Shown here: one piece after another, positions 8,305 to 19,656 of the stretch
Position numbering within the stretch: the first letter of the stretch is position 1
How the letters are laid out: each line of letters begins with the position of its first letter
Assembly (NCBI GenBank): GCA_000277445.1
Contig: AJWJ01000139.1
Coordinates: 1-46,642, forward strand
Direction: 5' to 3'
From: Polysphondylium violaceum
Taxonomy: Eukaryota > Evosea > Eumycetozoa > Dictyosteliales > Dictyosteliaceae
Length of the DNA stretch: 46,642 bases
Program-made: the position numbers and the translations under genes
Notes under the pieces: model-generated
The model's input: the letters and a program-made list of their open reading frames with translations, nothing else
Database searches by the model: none
What the model was told of the DNA's origin: nothing

Positions 8305-9488
8305 ATGTTTTCAACCAATACAACTACACAAAAAGATATAGAATGTTTACAACCACCTTCAGATGGTGTATCATGTTTAAAGTTTTCACCCAAAGCCTTA
8401 AACTATCTTGTAGCTGGCTCATGGGATCATAAAGTTAGATGTTGGGAAATCAGCAATAATCAAGGTATTCCCAAAGCAATGATTAGTCATGAAGCCCCTA
8501 TATTATGTACAGATTGGAGTGGTGTAAGTAGTACAGATTATCATTCATCATCATTGATTGATGATAAAGAATAAGAGTGTAGAATAAAGATACTAATACA
8601 ATATAATCATAATAACAACAGGATGGTAGTAAAGTATTTACAGGTGGATGTGATAATAAAGTGAAATGTTGGAATTTACAAACCAACCAAATGGTTCAAG
8701 TAGCACAACACAATGCACCTGTATCAAATTGTTTTTGGATTGAAGAGAGCAATGTATTGGTCACAAGCTCATGGGACAAGACTATTAAATATTGGGACAC
8801 TAGACAACAGAATCCAGTGTTGTCTGTCGAATTGTCTGAAAGAATATATGCTATGGATCTATTACATCCTCTCTTGGTTGCTGCAACTGCAGATAAAAAA
8901 ATATATGTCTATGATCTTCAAAATCCACAAAAAGAATTCAAAGTCATAGACTCTCTTCTCAAACATCAAACTCGTTGTATAGCCTGTTTCCCTGATAAAT
9001 CTGGTTTTGCCCTTGGTTCCATCGAAGGTAGAACTTCAATTCAATTCCTTGAAGAAAAAACAGAGTATGTATATATAAATAGACTCGATTGATAATCATA
9101 ATAACTAACTAATCGATAATAACAACAATATAGCCCAGCATCATTTACATTTAAATGTCATAGAGAGAATGAAAATACTATATATTCAGTCAATAGTATA
9201 TCATTTGCCTTACCCTATGGTACATTTGCCACTGCTGGATCAGATGGTGGTGTCAACTTTTGGGATAAGGAACAAAAACAAAGACTTAAACAATTTCCAA
9301 AATGTAATCAACCAATTTCAGTTGGTACCTTTAACAAAGACGCCACTTTTTACGCCTATGCCGCCTCTTATGATTGGAGCAAAGGTTCTCAATTTTTCGA
9401 TCCAAACGCACCAAATAATATCTATGTAAATGTTGTTGGTGACGGTGCTAAAAAAGGCAGTAGAACATTAACAAATAAAAGAAGATAA
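8305..9488 (+). CDS. rae1: mRNA export factor Rae1/Gle2 (WD40 propeller)
   Basis: Three exons: 8305-8523, 8622-9064 and 9134-9488, 338 aa. Introns are GTAAGT...CAACAG (branch TACTAAT at 8590) and GTATGT...ATATAG. The product is a seven-bladed WD40 propeller that binds the Nup98 GLEBS motif at nuclear pores and acts in mRNA export and spindle function. Evidence: the start of the fold PPSDGVSCLKFSP, WD blades ending SWDHKVRCW, GGCDNKVKCW, SWDKTIKYWD and GSDGGVNFWD, and the family-typical ASYDWSKG near the end. The length equals that of the family. The Rae1 family assignment is by overall pattern and is firm. Confidence 0.93.
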
Positions 9489-9770
9489 ACACACAGTTTT
9501 ATATTTTAACAACATCATGATCATATATGATTATTTGTTTATTTATTTATTTATTTATTATTTATTTCTCTTAAAAGTTTATTTGTTCCCAAATTGGAAG
9601 TAATCAAATACTTACGAATGTGGTGTGCAAGGTTCAGACTATCCGGAGCGAGTGAAGGTTATTTTTTATTTTTATTTTTTTTATTTTTTTTTTACATTTT
9701 TCATTTTTGTGAATTTATATATATTTGTGTTGGGGCGCAAATATATATTATTGTTTTAAATATATATCAT

Positions 9771-9785
9771 ATGAATGATGAATAA
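9771..9785 (+). promoter_or_regulatory. Minimal uORF overlapping the TFIIF alpha start
   Basis: ATG AAT GAT GAA TAA at 9771-9785 begins 4 bp before the main ATG (9775) and ends inside its second and third codons, in another frame. Scanning ribosomes would meet it first, so it could lower or tune translation. A second in-frame ATG at 9778 provides a fallback start. Confidence 0.5.
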
Positions 9786-11472
9786 TAGTAACCATCCTAC
9801 AACTACAACTACAACAACCACAACTACATCGACGACACAGCAACCAGCACCTAATCCAGACGAAAGAGTATTCAATATTAATCTAGTCAAAGGCACAAAG
9901 AAATGGAATTTAGCAAAGTTTTCTACAAAAATTGATATACACGGGTTCTCTAAACCTGTGAAAATGTATAAATATAATCCAATGACTCAAATAGCTCAAG
10001 ATGATCAAAAAGCCGCTGCAGAAGCTGCCGCTTTGAATGGTGTTCCTTATAAACCATTCAAGAGAAAATATGAACCAAAACCAGTCAACGCTAAAACTAT
10101 TCCATGGAAACTAGAGGATAGTCAAGGTAACAATACTTTTCAAGGTACTGTTGAGGGAAATCAATCGTCCTCCAATTACTTTTTATTCATGTTTCAAAGT
10201 GATGGCACCATTAAAGCGGTACCATGCACCGATTGGTATAATTTTAGACCTAAAAAAGATTTACAAACTTTAACAACTGAAGAAGCTGAAGATTTTGTAT
10301 GTGTTTTAGAGTACGATGTTATGCATACATACATATATTAATAGAATACTCTTAATTTATATATACAGATGAAAAAGAAATATCAAGAATGGGATTTCTT
10401 AACTTCAAGAGTTAAAAAGAATCAAGATGGTAATGAAAAGAGTAGTGGAGGTGGTAGCGGAGGTGGCGGTGGTGGCGGTAGTGGAGGTGGTAGCAAAAAG
10501 AGTAAAGCAGATGATGACGATGATGAAGATTCAGAGTTGAGAAGAAATATATATGAAGATCCAAATAAATTTAAATCTTATGGTGTCGTGAAAACTGAAA
10601 GCAAACCCGCAAAGAAACCAGCTAGAAAAAGAGAAGAAAACTATAATGAAGAAGATGGTGATGCACCAGATTTTGAAGGCAAGTTTGATGACGATGATGA
10701 TGATACCTACATGGATGATGAAGCTGTAGACGAGAGTCACCCACATTTACAAGATGAAGATGAAAATGAAGAGGAACTCAATCAAACAGGTTTGGAGATG
10801 CAAAAGATGTTGAAAAATATACAAAAGAAGGAAGAACAGTCTGAAGAAGAAGAAGAAGATAAAGAAGAAGAAGAGGACGACGATGATGAAGACGATGACG
10901 ACGATGATGAAGACGACGAAGATCTCGATGCCGACTTTTCAATCACCACAAAGAATGACACCATCGTTGTCAAGGAAGAAAACGGTGGCCCTCCTTCTCC
11001 CACTAATGGAAAGAAAAAGAAATCCTCCACCACCACTACAACCACCACCTCTTCAAAATCTAGTAGTTCTCCACCAAAAGACAAGAAAACATCAACCACC
11101 TCTACCAGTAGCAGCAGCAGCACCAATATCACTGGCAAAAAGACTAAATCTTCAGACTCCAACGACACTAGAGACACAAAGAAAATTAAAAAAGAACCAT
11201 CATCACCACCCCCACCAACCAATACATCCTCTTCAGCTACCTCCTCTCCTCCTTCATCGGCTATTGGTGGCGGTGGTTCCGAAGGTCCACTCACTGAAGA
11301 CGATATTAGAAAAGTCATTCAAAAAGAAAAAAGAATCAAAAGTATTGATCTTATCAATACCTTTAGAAATCACTTGAAAGATCCAAATAACAAAAAGGAA
11401 TTCTTGTCCATCGTTGGTAGAATTGCTAGAGTCGTCATTGAAGATGGTATTAAATACATTATTGCAAAATAA
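9775..11472 (+). CDS. Transcription initiation factor IIF alpha subunit (RAP74)
   Basis: Two exons (9775-10296 and 10369-11472), 541 aa. The intron GTATGT...ATACAG joins EEAEDF to MKKKYQEWDFL. TFIIF alpha binds RNA polymerase II and helps start-site selection and promoter escape. Seen here: a poly-Thr leader, the TFIIF beta-barrel domain (about residues 29-190, with KGTKKWNLAKFS and WYNFRPKK), a Gly/Ser linker (about 198-217), long acidic runs (about 225-395), Ser/Thr/Lys repeats, and the C-terminal winged helix (about 478-541, LTEDDIRKVI to DGIKYIIAK) that contacts FCP1 phosphatase in other eukaryotes. A four-codon upstream reading frame (9771-9785) overlaps the start codon. Confidence 0.92.
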
Positions 11473-11626
11473 TTCCAAATAACTTTAGCTCCCCTGCTTC
11501 CTTTTTTTTTTTTTCCTTTTTATATTTTTTTTCAAAGAAATAAATAGAGATCCTTATTTTTGATCTTGTGATTAATTAAATTGCAAAGGTTTTCTTTATT
11601 ATATTAAAATTATCAAAGAATAAATG

Positions 11627-13072
11627 TTATTGATTAAATCTATATAAAGGATCTTGGTATGGTGTGTTGGCCATCAATTGGTTTCTAGAGAAATAATGGC
11701 CAACAGAATATCCAAGCACAGGTTTGAGGAGAACTGGGTATTTGATAACTCCCAATATAGCCAAAATGGGTAGATAGTGGCTACAGGTAGTAGTGAGTGC
11801 TTTAATATTAAATTTATCTGATTTTAATCTCGTTCCTATTGAGCCTGTGTCATAGACCTCCAAAGCGTTCATCAGGGTATATATAACACCAAAACCAGCA
11901 ATAGATGGCATTGAGACTGCAAGAGGAAGTGAGTAAGCAGGTATAGAAAACAAGAATGCAGGTACCCAATATGCCATATGAATATTCCACCTATTTGCCC
12001 AAAACGATCCAGGAGCTTGACGATAATTTGAAATTAAATTTCTTTCTTCTAAATCAATGTCTGTAGAGAGTGTGTTTTCATCGACACTATTTACAATATC
12101 ATAAAGAGTATACAAAACCTCATTCAAAAAGTAGTTTTCTCTACCGATTCTCTCTGCATAGACCCGATCAATAATCCTCTTGAACGCAGGAATTGCATGA
12201 TTGTCAACTAAAAACTTTCTATTCTTTTTATCTCTGGCTATAACTAAAACAGGCTTGATGATAATTAGTAAACTCAAAGGTGTTATATTATCATGTTGTG
12301 CCAATGCAAATATTTTTGGTACAAATCTGCCAACTTTACAGAGAGAGTTAATAACTACTATGATAATTATATTTTCATTTGACACACTTACTATCACCAC
12401 AATCGTCTAGTAACTCATTTAAACAAGCAAGCAAGTTAAGGTAACCTGAAGTTTTATGTAGACCGCAATCTGAAAGTCGAGTAAGAGTTGAAAGTGTACG
12501 ATCAATGTTATTCAATGTTTCAGGTTGACAATGTCCAATGGGTGTATTAGTTAAAGTGAGAGATAATTTTTCAAGAGGATCTTCCAAATCCAATAAGAAA
12601 GGATCAGGTTGATGTATTTGTGCCTGCAATTTATCTAATTCTCCTTTATCTATACTATCATTGATCGAATCCAAAAGAGTATCAAAATTATCTTGAAATT
12701 CTTTATCGTTGTAATATGTATTTTCATCTAAAAACAATTCTATATTATTTACAATGTTAATCAAAATACTCTACAAATATTATTATATCAAATTAATACA
12801 AATATTATATTCATACCATAGTCATAAAAATATGCTCCTCCAATACCAAGGGCAGCTATTGCTATCATTATTTTATCAAAACTAACACCACTACTTAAAT
12901 ACCCTTTTCTACTACTACCATACTGATATCCATTATATGTATTCTTAGTATTGCTATTATTGTTATTATATTGGTTTAAAGTGCATAGTTGTCTATTAAT
13001 ACTGTGTTTGTTTATGTTATTTAACAGATTATTCTTAACAATTGTATTTCTCAATGATTGAAGTCTAAACAT
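11627..13072 (-). CDS. Mitochondrial-type membrane protein, tandem paralogue A (unknown family)
   Basis: Three exons (13072-12817, 12739-12392, 12333-11627), 436 aa. Introns are GTATGA...ATATAG and GTAAGT...AAAG. The N-terminus (MFRLQSLRNTIVKNN to RQLCTLNQ) is basic with no acid and ends like a mitochondrial presequence. A hydrophobic stretch near residues 67-82 (IMIAIAALGIGGAYF) follows an Asn-rich linker. The middle is helical and contains NTPIGHCQPETL. The C-terminal third has a probable membrane pair (WVPAFLFSIPAYSLPLAV, then AGFGVIYTL) and another segment around LPILAILGVIKYPVLLKPV. I do not recognise the family. Paralogue B, directly upstream, has the same intron positions and phases, so the pair arose by tandem duplication after the introns were in place. 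Confidence 0.8.
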
Positions 13073-13305
13073 ATTATTTGTATGATGTTCGAAATGAATA
13101 AAATAATTCGTCTATTGAGAATAAATACGCGACACATTAATCAAACATCATCAGCTGTTCTAACAAATATCCTGAAAAAACAAAAGAATCCACAAAGATA
13201 AAGATTTTTAAAAAAAAAAAAGATATTTTTATAAAATCTATAAATTTCTACCTTTTCGGAAATGATACATTTTATGTCTTTATTTTTTCCAAAAGATGGT
13301 GAATT

Positions 13306-14792
13306 TTATTTATCAATTCTATAAAAAGGATCTTGATAAGGTTTTCTGGTGACCAATTGTTTTTGAACGAATAAATGACCAACGGAAAGTCCAACAACTG
13401 GTTTGATGAGAACTGGGTATCTGAGAACGGCCAATATACCAATGATGGGTAATAATTGGCTTGAAGCATTGGTAAATGTTATCATATAAAGGTTATTTGA
13501 TTTTAATCTAGTACCGATGGAACCTGAATAATATTCATCGATAATGTTGAACACAGTGTATACGAAACCAAAACCAGCAAGAGATGGCAATGAGACTGCA
13601 AGAGGAAGTGAGTAAGCAGGTATTGAAAGCAAGAGAGCTGGTAACCAACTCACTAAATGAACATTCCATTTGTTGGTCCAAAATGATCCAGTATCTTGAC
13701 GACAATTTGAAACTAAATATCTTTCTTCTAAATCAATGTCTGTCGACAAAGTACTTTCGTCTATACTATTAACAAGATCATTGAGAGTATAGAGAACATC
13801 ATTCAAATAATAGTTATCGGCAGGGGATTGGTCCTCATAGATTAGATCAACAGTTCTCTTTAACACACGGATTGCATGGTTGTCTATTAAAAACTTTCTA
13901 TTCTTTTGTTCCCTTGCCAAAATAACCAAAGGTCTTACAAGATGAATTAGTTCCAATGTTTCTACATGTTCATGTTTTGCCAAATTTATTATTTTTGGTA
14001 TAAATCTTTCAACTAGACAGAGAGTGAGTTAGTAACTACTTGTTATCAAAACTATAATTATTAATTATAACACCTACTATCATCACAATCAGCTATTAAT
14101 TCATTTAGAGTCAAAACCAATTGATCGTATAGTTGAGAATTGTGTGGACCATGATCAGAAAGCTTAGAAAGAGTTGAAATAATACGATCAATGTTTTTCA
14201 ATGTTTCTGGTTGACAATGTCCAATGGGTGTATTTGATACAGTCATAGAGATTCGGATAAGAATATATGCGTATCCATCCATATCAAAGAATCGAGCAAG
14301 TTGTTTATGCAATTCTACAAAATCTCCTTTATTAATACAATTATTGACCCAATTCAAAAGATTATCCAAATTTTCTTGGAATTCTTTATCATCCTTAAAT
14401 GTTAATTTCTTTAAATCTCTTGCTATAATAATTTATTAGGATCCTGAAAGTTATTTTGACATTAACATTAATAGTAGTATATTCATACCATATCTATATG
14501 AAAAAAAATAGGAAGCTCCTAAACTACCGGCAGCGACTATGGCCATCAATGCTTTAATATTAAATGAAGAAATTCCACTACTTAAATAAAATTTTTTACC
14601 ATATTGATAATTTTTATTATTATTATAATTATCATTATTATTGTTGTTGTTTTTGTTATTATTGTTATTTTGGTCAAATTGATTTAAAGTACATAGTTGT
14701 CTTTTAAAATTGTTGTATTTGTTTACATTATTCTTTAAAAGAATATTTATAAAATTATTTTTTTTAACAATTGTATTTCTTAATTGAAACAT
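13306..14792 (-). CDS. Mitochondrial-type membrane protein, tandem paralogue B (unknown family)
   Basis: Three exons (14792-14489, 14422-14078, 14012-13306), 451 aa. Introns are GTATGA...TTATAG and GTAGGT...TCTAG. Start chosen at MFQLRNT, matching MFRLQSLRNT of paralogue A, although the frame is open for 18 codons further upstream. Shared landmarks: RQLCTLNQ, an Asn-rich linker (longer here), NTPIGHCQPETL, NRKFLIDNHAI, STDIDLEER, FSIPAYSLPLAV-like (LSIPAYSLPLAVSLPS), GSIGTRLKS and YQDPFYRIDK. The last exon is 707 nt in both copies. Conservation is highest in the last exon and weakest in the first. Function unknown; mitochondrial membrane location is inferred from the presequence-like start. 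Confidence 0.8.
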
Positions 14793-15241
14793 ATTATTGA
14801 TATGATGTTGATGATAAAAGAAAAGAAAAATCAAGAAGAACAACAATACACATCATCACCAAACATTTTAAAAATATCTAAATTTTAAAAAAATAATTTA
14901 AATTATTATAATTATAATCTTGAGATATTTAGCGGATATTTATATATTTTAAGACATGTTCATCTTAAAGTCTTGATGAGAGTGTTTTCTAAAAATCACA
15001 ATATCAATCTAGTATAATATCATATGCGATCAAGAACAATACAAAATCATCTCTTTTGAAACATAATTCACATGATGATGAAAAGTGATCACTCCTCCTG
15101 AAGGGATAAAAAAATAAATTAATAATCTCAAAAATTTTGGCGCTTTTTTTTTCAAATTTTTTTTTCGAGTGATCACAAACCTCTTTTTTAATTTGGTTAT
15201 ATATCACTATAATAATATATTGTATATATGTTAGTTATATA
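14793..15241. promoter_or_regulatory. Divergent promoter with inverted GTGATCAC sites
   Basis: About 450 bp between the membrane-protein gene (minus) and the Q/N-rich gene (plus). It contains GTGATCACTC at 15085-15094 and its exact reverse complement GAGTGATCAC at 15167-15176, each with the 8-bp palindrome GTGATCAC. The same palindrome occurs twice upstream of the TPR gene at 25200. T-rich tracts lie between. A binding site for a dimeric factor is the inference. Confidence 0.45.
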
Positions 15242-17340
15242 ATGTCATCAGCATCACCAGCCACAGAACAGGAATTACAATACAATATATCAAAAGCTTC
15301 ACAAAAGGTGAATTCTTTTTTGAAAAACTATCCAGAAAGACAATGGAGTGAAGCAGTTAAACTTATCCTCTTGGCAGGTGTTCATTGTATTCAAGAACAT
15401 TTTGGTTTACCTACACCCTCTATTGACCAACTTCGTTCACTTTTCATATCTGATGAGAAATCAATCCTCGATATGATTATTAAACCAACTCCTATTAAAA
15501 ATAAACAGCAACACCAACACCAACAACAACAATCAATGAATAACAATAGTAATAGTAACAATAGTAAAACAATGGTACCAATAACAGTAGCAACACCAAC
15601 AGCAACAACAACAACAACAAATGAACAAGAAAAAGATATTTATAAAACACCTACTTCTATGAAACAAACAATCAAACTAAAACCATCTATAGATGATAAT
15701 GAGGATTATTTATATAGAAATTCTACAAATACAAATAAAATGGGAACATCACAACTTCAAACCAATAGTACTACTACTACTACTAATCAAATTAAACAAC
15801 AAAAACAAAAACATCCAATAAACAATAACAATAATAGTCAATTTAAACAATCACAAATGAATAATGCTAGCCAATTTAAACAATCACAACCAACTAGTAA
15901 TACAAAAAGTCAATATTTACAACAATCACAACAACAATCACAAATAAATAGTAATAATAATACTCAAATTAAATCAATATTGGTAAATAGTAATCATAAA
16001 CAATATAAATTTGAAAGTCCTTCAAGTTCAAAAATTAGATTCCAAGAGAATCCATATGTTGAAGAATACAATAATGGTGATGATGAATTTGATAATAATA
16101 ACGATACTTTTAATCTCAGCAATTCAATGTTTAATGATAAATACAATGCAATGTTTCACAGTTTAGATAATAGAAATAATAATTTTAACAATAGTAATAT
16201 CAATAATCGTAGTAGTAATAGTAATAGTAAATTTTATCATCATCAAGAAGAAGAAGAGCAACACGAGCAAGAGGAAGAAGAACAAGAGGAATATCAATAT
16301 GAAGAAGAACCAACTCAACTTGCATCATATTATCAACAAAAACAACAATATGATGATGATGATGATGGCGGTGATTATCAAGAGAATAATGGCGATAGTC
16401 ATTTTGAGATACCAGAATCACAATTAGTAAATAGTAATGGTGAGAGTAGAATATTATCAAAATCAACTATAGACAGTATAAACTCAAATAAAACATTTGA
16501 TAGTATCAATCAAGAATTAGATTCCCTCTCCCTGTCGACAACAATGATAAATAGTGGTAATACACCATCCTCTAAATTTAATCAATCAATGACTAAACAT
16601 CAAGAGCAATATTCTAGATTCTTTCAATCAACAGATTATAATAAACAAGATCAACAGCAACAACAACAACAACAAAAGAAATCAACAAATGTAAATAATA
16701 GTAATAGTAGTACCAATAATAAATCACCTACACTTCCAATGGATATAAATATTCTTAGTAGAGAACAATTCCAAGATCAAGAAAACACTTTAAACAAAAC
16801 AGTTGTACCAGCAACAACTACAACTACAAGTAGTATTAATAATTTTGATGTATCACCATTAAGTTCATCTACAATATCACCATATAGTAGTAGTAGTAGT
16901 AATAATATTAATAACAATATGTCAATCACATCCACATCATCACCATTCAACAAAAGCTTAAATTTATCATTAACACCTCGTAGTAATAAGTATTTGTCCT
17001 CATTGTCAACATCAATACCATCACTCCAACAATCCATCCCAGTGGTAAATCATACACATCATCATTATCATCAACAACAAAAATTACAACAACAACAACA
17101 AGCTCAACAATTTTTTAACTATATGGAGGATGAACTGGAAGTCATTGAATTAATAGAGTAAGATATAGATTACAACAAATATACATAGTAATAGATTATA
17201 TATCTACTACTCCTTTTTAACCGATTTATTAATATATGTTTGTTTTATATAGACCAACAAATAATAATAATAATAATAATGTATATAATACACAACAACG
17301 CTACAATAATAATAATAAATTTAAATCTTTCTCTTCTTGA
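15242..17340 (+). CDS. Asn/Gln-rich protein with short conserved-looking N-terminal region
   Basis: Two exons (15242-17157 and 17253-17340), 667 aa. The intron GTAAGA...TATATAG joins DELEVIELIE to PTNNNNNN, and the protein ends KFKSFSS. Only about the first 75 residues look like a folded domain (MSSASPATEQELQYNISKAS..., then WSEAVKLILLAGVHCIQEHFG), mostly helical. The rest is low-complexity: Gln, Asn, Ser and Thr runs, an acidic stretch (about residues 340-385) and His clusters near the end (HTHHHYHQQQ). The family is not recognised. Without the second exon the reading frame would end two codons earlier than expected for the intron-containing gene, so the final exon is supported by splice signals and frame only. 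Confidence 0.75.
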
Positions 17341-17365
17341 GAAGAGAGTTTAAAATAACAAAAAG

Positions 17366-18412
17366 TTATGGATAAAGATTCATGGAATCTGTTGAGTAGT
17401 AAAATTCGTTCAAGTGTTGTTCTGGTACACCAATTATTTGTTCAAGTCTAAAGAAACCAATACCTTGTATATCTAATCCTTTGATTTTTAAATAGAGCGT
17501 ATAGGGATTATCGTACTGAGCATTGGTAATGACTTTGTCGTTTCTCCAATTGACCATCACAGTCTTTGTGGTGGTGTTGAATATGGTGCCAGAGTTTTCT
17601 ATTGTTGGACTATTGATGATTGAGTAGATGGCGCTATAGGGCAAGGCTTGTGGGATTGTGTTTGTCACTGAACATGGATTTGTAGAGAATAGATTGTTTG
17701 TTTTGGCTGTGCAGTTGCCCCAGTATGCGTAGAGGGGCAAGCTGAGAATCAACTTTTTCTTTAACCCACTGCTCACGGCCAGGTATTGGTTGAGACCGTC
17801 TCGAACTTTGCCATAGGGTGAGTTGGGGTAGATGACATTGGTCTGCGTGCCAAGATCATAGGCCATCAAGACAATGTGATCAACGTTGCTAGCCATCTTG
17901 ATTATGGGATAATAGTTCATGGGTGCAAAGGGAAGCACAATTGAGAAATGGTAGTCTTTGAATATATTGCGATAAAAGGCCACCATGTCACCCAACTGTG
18001 TCGATTCATTGGCCAAGATTGCTTGAAAGATGACCAGTGTGAGCCCGTCGGCATTAAATTTTTTTACATTGTTGAGAACCAGTTGACTTTGGTCAACTTG
18101 AGTGAAATTTCTGTCCCACACGACCCAATCGAGTACACGTTTCTTTGATTGTTTGATCACACATGGAATCTGGCTGTTGGCCGGCAATTGTGACAACTGT
18201 GTGACAACGGTCGTGATCACATTATTTGGCACGACATTGGTGTTGAAAAAATCAACGTCCTTTCTCAATGACCATACATAGTAATCTTTTCCGTAAATAC
18301 TAGTCAAGCCAGTTTGAGGTTTACAAGATTGTTGAAGTGATGGATCGATTATAATAAATAATAAAAATAGAATAAAAAATAATTGTTGTTTAATCAATTG
18401 AAAATAAAACAT
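17366..18412 (-). CDS. Secreted GH18 (chitobiase-like) protein lacking the catalytic motif
   Basis: Single exon, 348 aa. A signal peptide (about residues 1-27, hydrophobic LFFILFLLFIII) precedes a GH18 TIM-barrel related to di-N-acetylchitobiase. Shared with the neighbouring GH18 gene: YYVW/LFWI start strand, M(A/N)YD, LPLYAYWGNC, QYDNPYTLYLKIK, GIGFFRLEQIIG. At the active-site strand, where GH18 enzymes need DxxDxDxE and the neighbour has NGIDIDIE, this protein reads DGLTLVIFQ: the second and third Asp and the proton-donor Glu are gone. It is probably a non-hydrolysing binding protein, like chitinase-like lectins. The frame is intact, so it is not a pseudogene. Divergent from its active paralogue. 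Confidence 0.87.
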   Translation of the reverse strand: MFYFQLIKQQLFFILFLLFIIIDPSLQQSCKPQTGLTSIYGKDYYVWSLRKDVDFFNTNVVPNNVITTVVTQLSQLPANSQIPCVIKQSKKRVLDWVVWDRNFTQVDQSQLVLNNVKKFNADGLTLVIFQAILANESTQLGDMVAFYRNIFKDYHFSIVLPFAPMNYYPIIKMASNVDHIVLMAYDLGTQTNVIYPNSPYGKVRDGLNQYLAVSSGLKKKLILSLPLYAYWGNCTAKTNNLFSTNPCSVTNTIPQALPYSAIYSIINSPTIENSGTIFNTTTKTVMVNWRNDKVITNAQYDNPYTLYLKIKGLDIQGIGFFRLEQIIGVPEQHLNEFYYSTDSMNLYP

Positions 18413-19656
18413 TATAATAATAAGAATAACAAATGACTATATGATTATCACTATTATAGTAAACACCCCCTACTTGTGATTGGATTTTTTTAAATAGTAA
18501 AAAATGGAGTGAGTTAAAAATAAATGTATAACAAGAAAAAAAAAAAATTAACGTAAACGATAGGGTGAGATATATATATAAGGCTGAAGAAAGTAGGAAA
18601 CTGAATCCTAAATGGTTATATCAATGGATTAGTGTTTGTATATTAATTTATTTTTTTTGTTTTTTTTTTTTGGATTTTATTTCATTTTTGCAGAACAAAA
18701 AGTCTAAAAATGTTCAAATTCGATTTGATTATGCGCGATTTTGATTACTTACTGAGATCGATTTGTAGATTCTCGAGAATAATCATAAAAAATAGTTGAA
18801 GCTTCCCAAGTTTAGGTCACAATCCTTTCTTTTCCCCCACCTCAGCACCCATTTCACCACAAATCGGTGTGGGAATTTGAAAAAAACAAGAGATGTGTGG
18901 TGATTGAGGGGAGGGAAAAGATTCGATCATTGTTGCTCCCACACCTTACAATGATGTGTGAATATAAAAACACACATATTTTAAAATTGATTATTGTATA
19001 ATTAGTGTGTTTGTGTGTTTGTGTGTGTATTCTTATAGGTTAAGTGTGTTGGAAGGTGGTAAATTAATTCACCCACTATCATTATTCTATTTGTGGTTAT
19101 ATTGAATTTATTTTTTATACATTGTTTCATAATTTTAGATATATATACTTTAATCACTAAAAATAGATTCCTCTAGGAAAACCTCTGTATTTGTATAGAT
19201 AAATTACAATTTCATTTTTATTTTAATTGTTATTGTATGTATGTGTTGTGTGATATCATTATTTACCGTTTTACTAATTTATTTCCCTTTATTTCTTTTT
19301 TTACAATACCCCACCGTCTGTTGGTCTCTCAACACACCAACATCTACACTACCACCACCATCATCACCCAAACACTTTTTTTTACATTATCATTATCATC
19401 TTCAACTTGACACCTCCCACTCTGTGTGCGAAGAGTGTGTGAGTGAGTGTAAAACAGTATTCTATTATTGGAAAAGAACATACACTCTTGTTTGACATCT
19501 TTTGACACTTTTTACTTGTATAAATCTATTTTTACATTTGTTGTTTAAAATTTTAAACCAGTCACTTACCACCAGAGTGTTAAATACAACCACCACTTCG
19601 ACAAACAAAAAATAGCATTATCATTGGTGGAAATCCATTTTTATAACTATAACACC
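18413..19656. promoter_or_regulatory. Divergent GH18 promoter region with nested inverted repeats
   Basis: 1.24 kb between the two GH18 genes. It holds two nested inverted repeats: CTTTTCCCCCACCTCA (18829-18844) against TGAGGGGAGGGAAAAG (18905-18920), 14 of 16 matching, and GGTGTGGGA (18866-18874) against TCCCACACC (18937-18945), exact. GT-rich and CA-rich stretches (18955-19030) resemble the G-box sites bound by GBF in Dictyostelium. The rest is AT-rich; I see no gene here. Confidence 0.45.

Noticed and set aside
10782-11318. Long Ser/Val-rich open frame opposite the TFIIF alpha gene (178 codons)
   Set aside because: It is the antisense image of the Asp/Glu, Ser and Thr repeats in the real gene; no splice or start signals and no domain.
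19241-19495. 84-codon frame with a hydrophobic start upstream of the active GH18 gene
   Set aside because: Looks at first like a small secreted protein, but the rest is a reading of CA/CT-rich promoter DNA; no supporting features.
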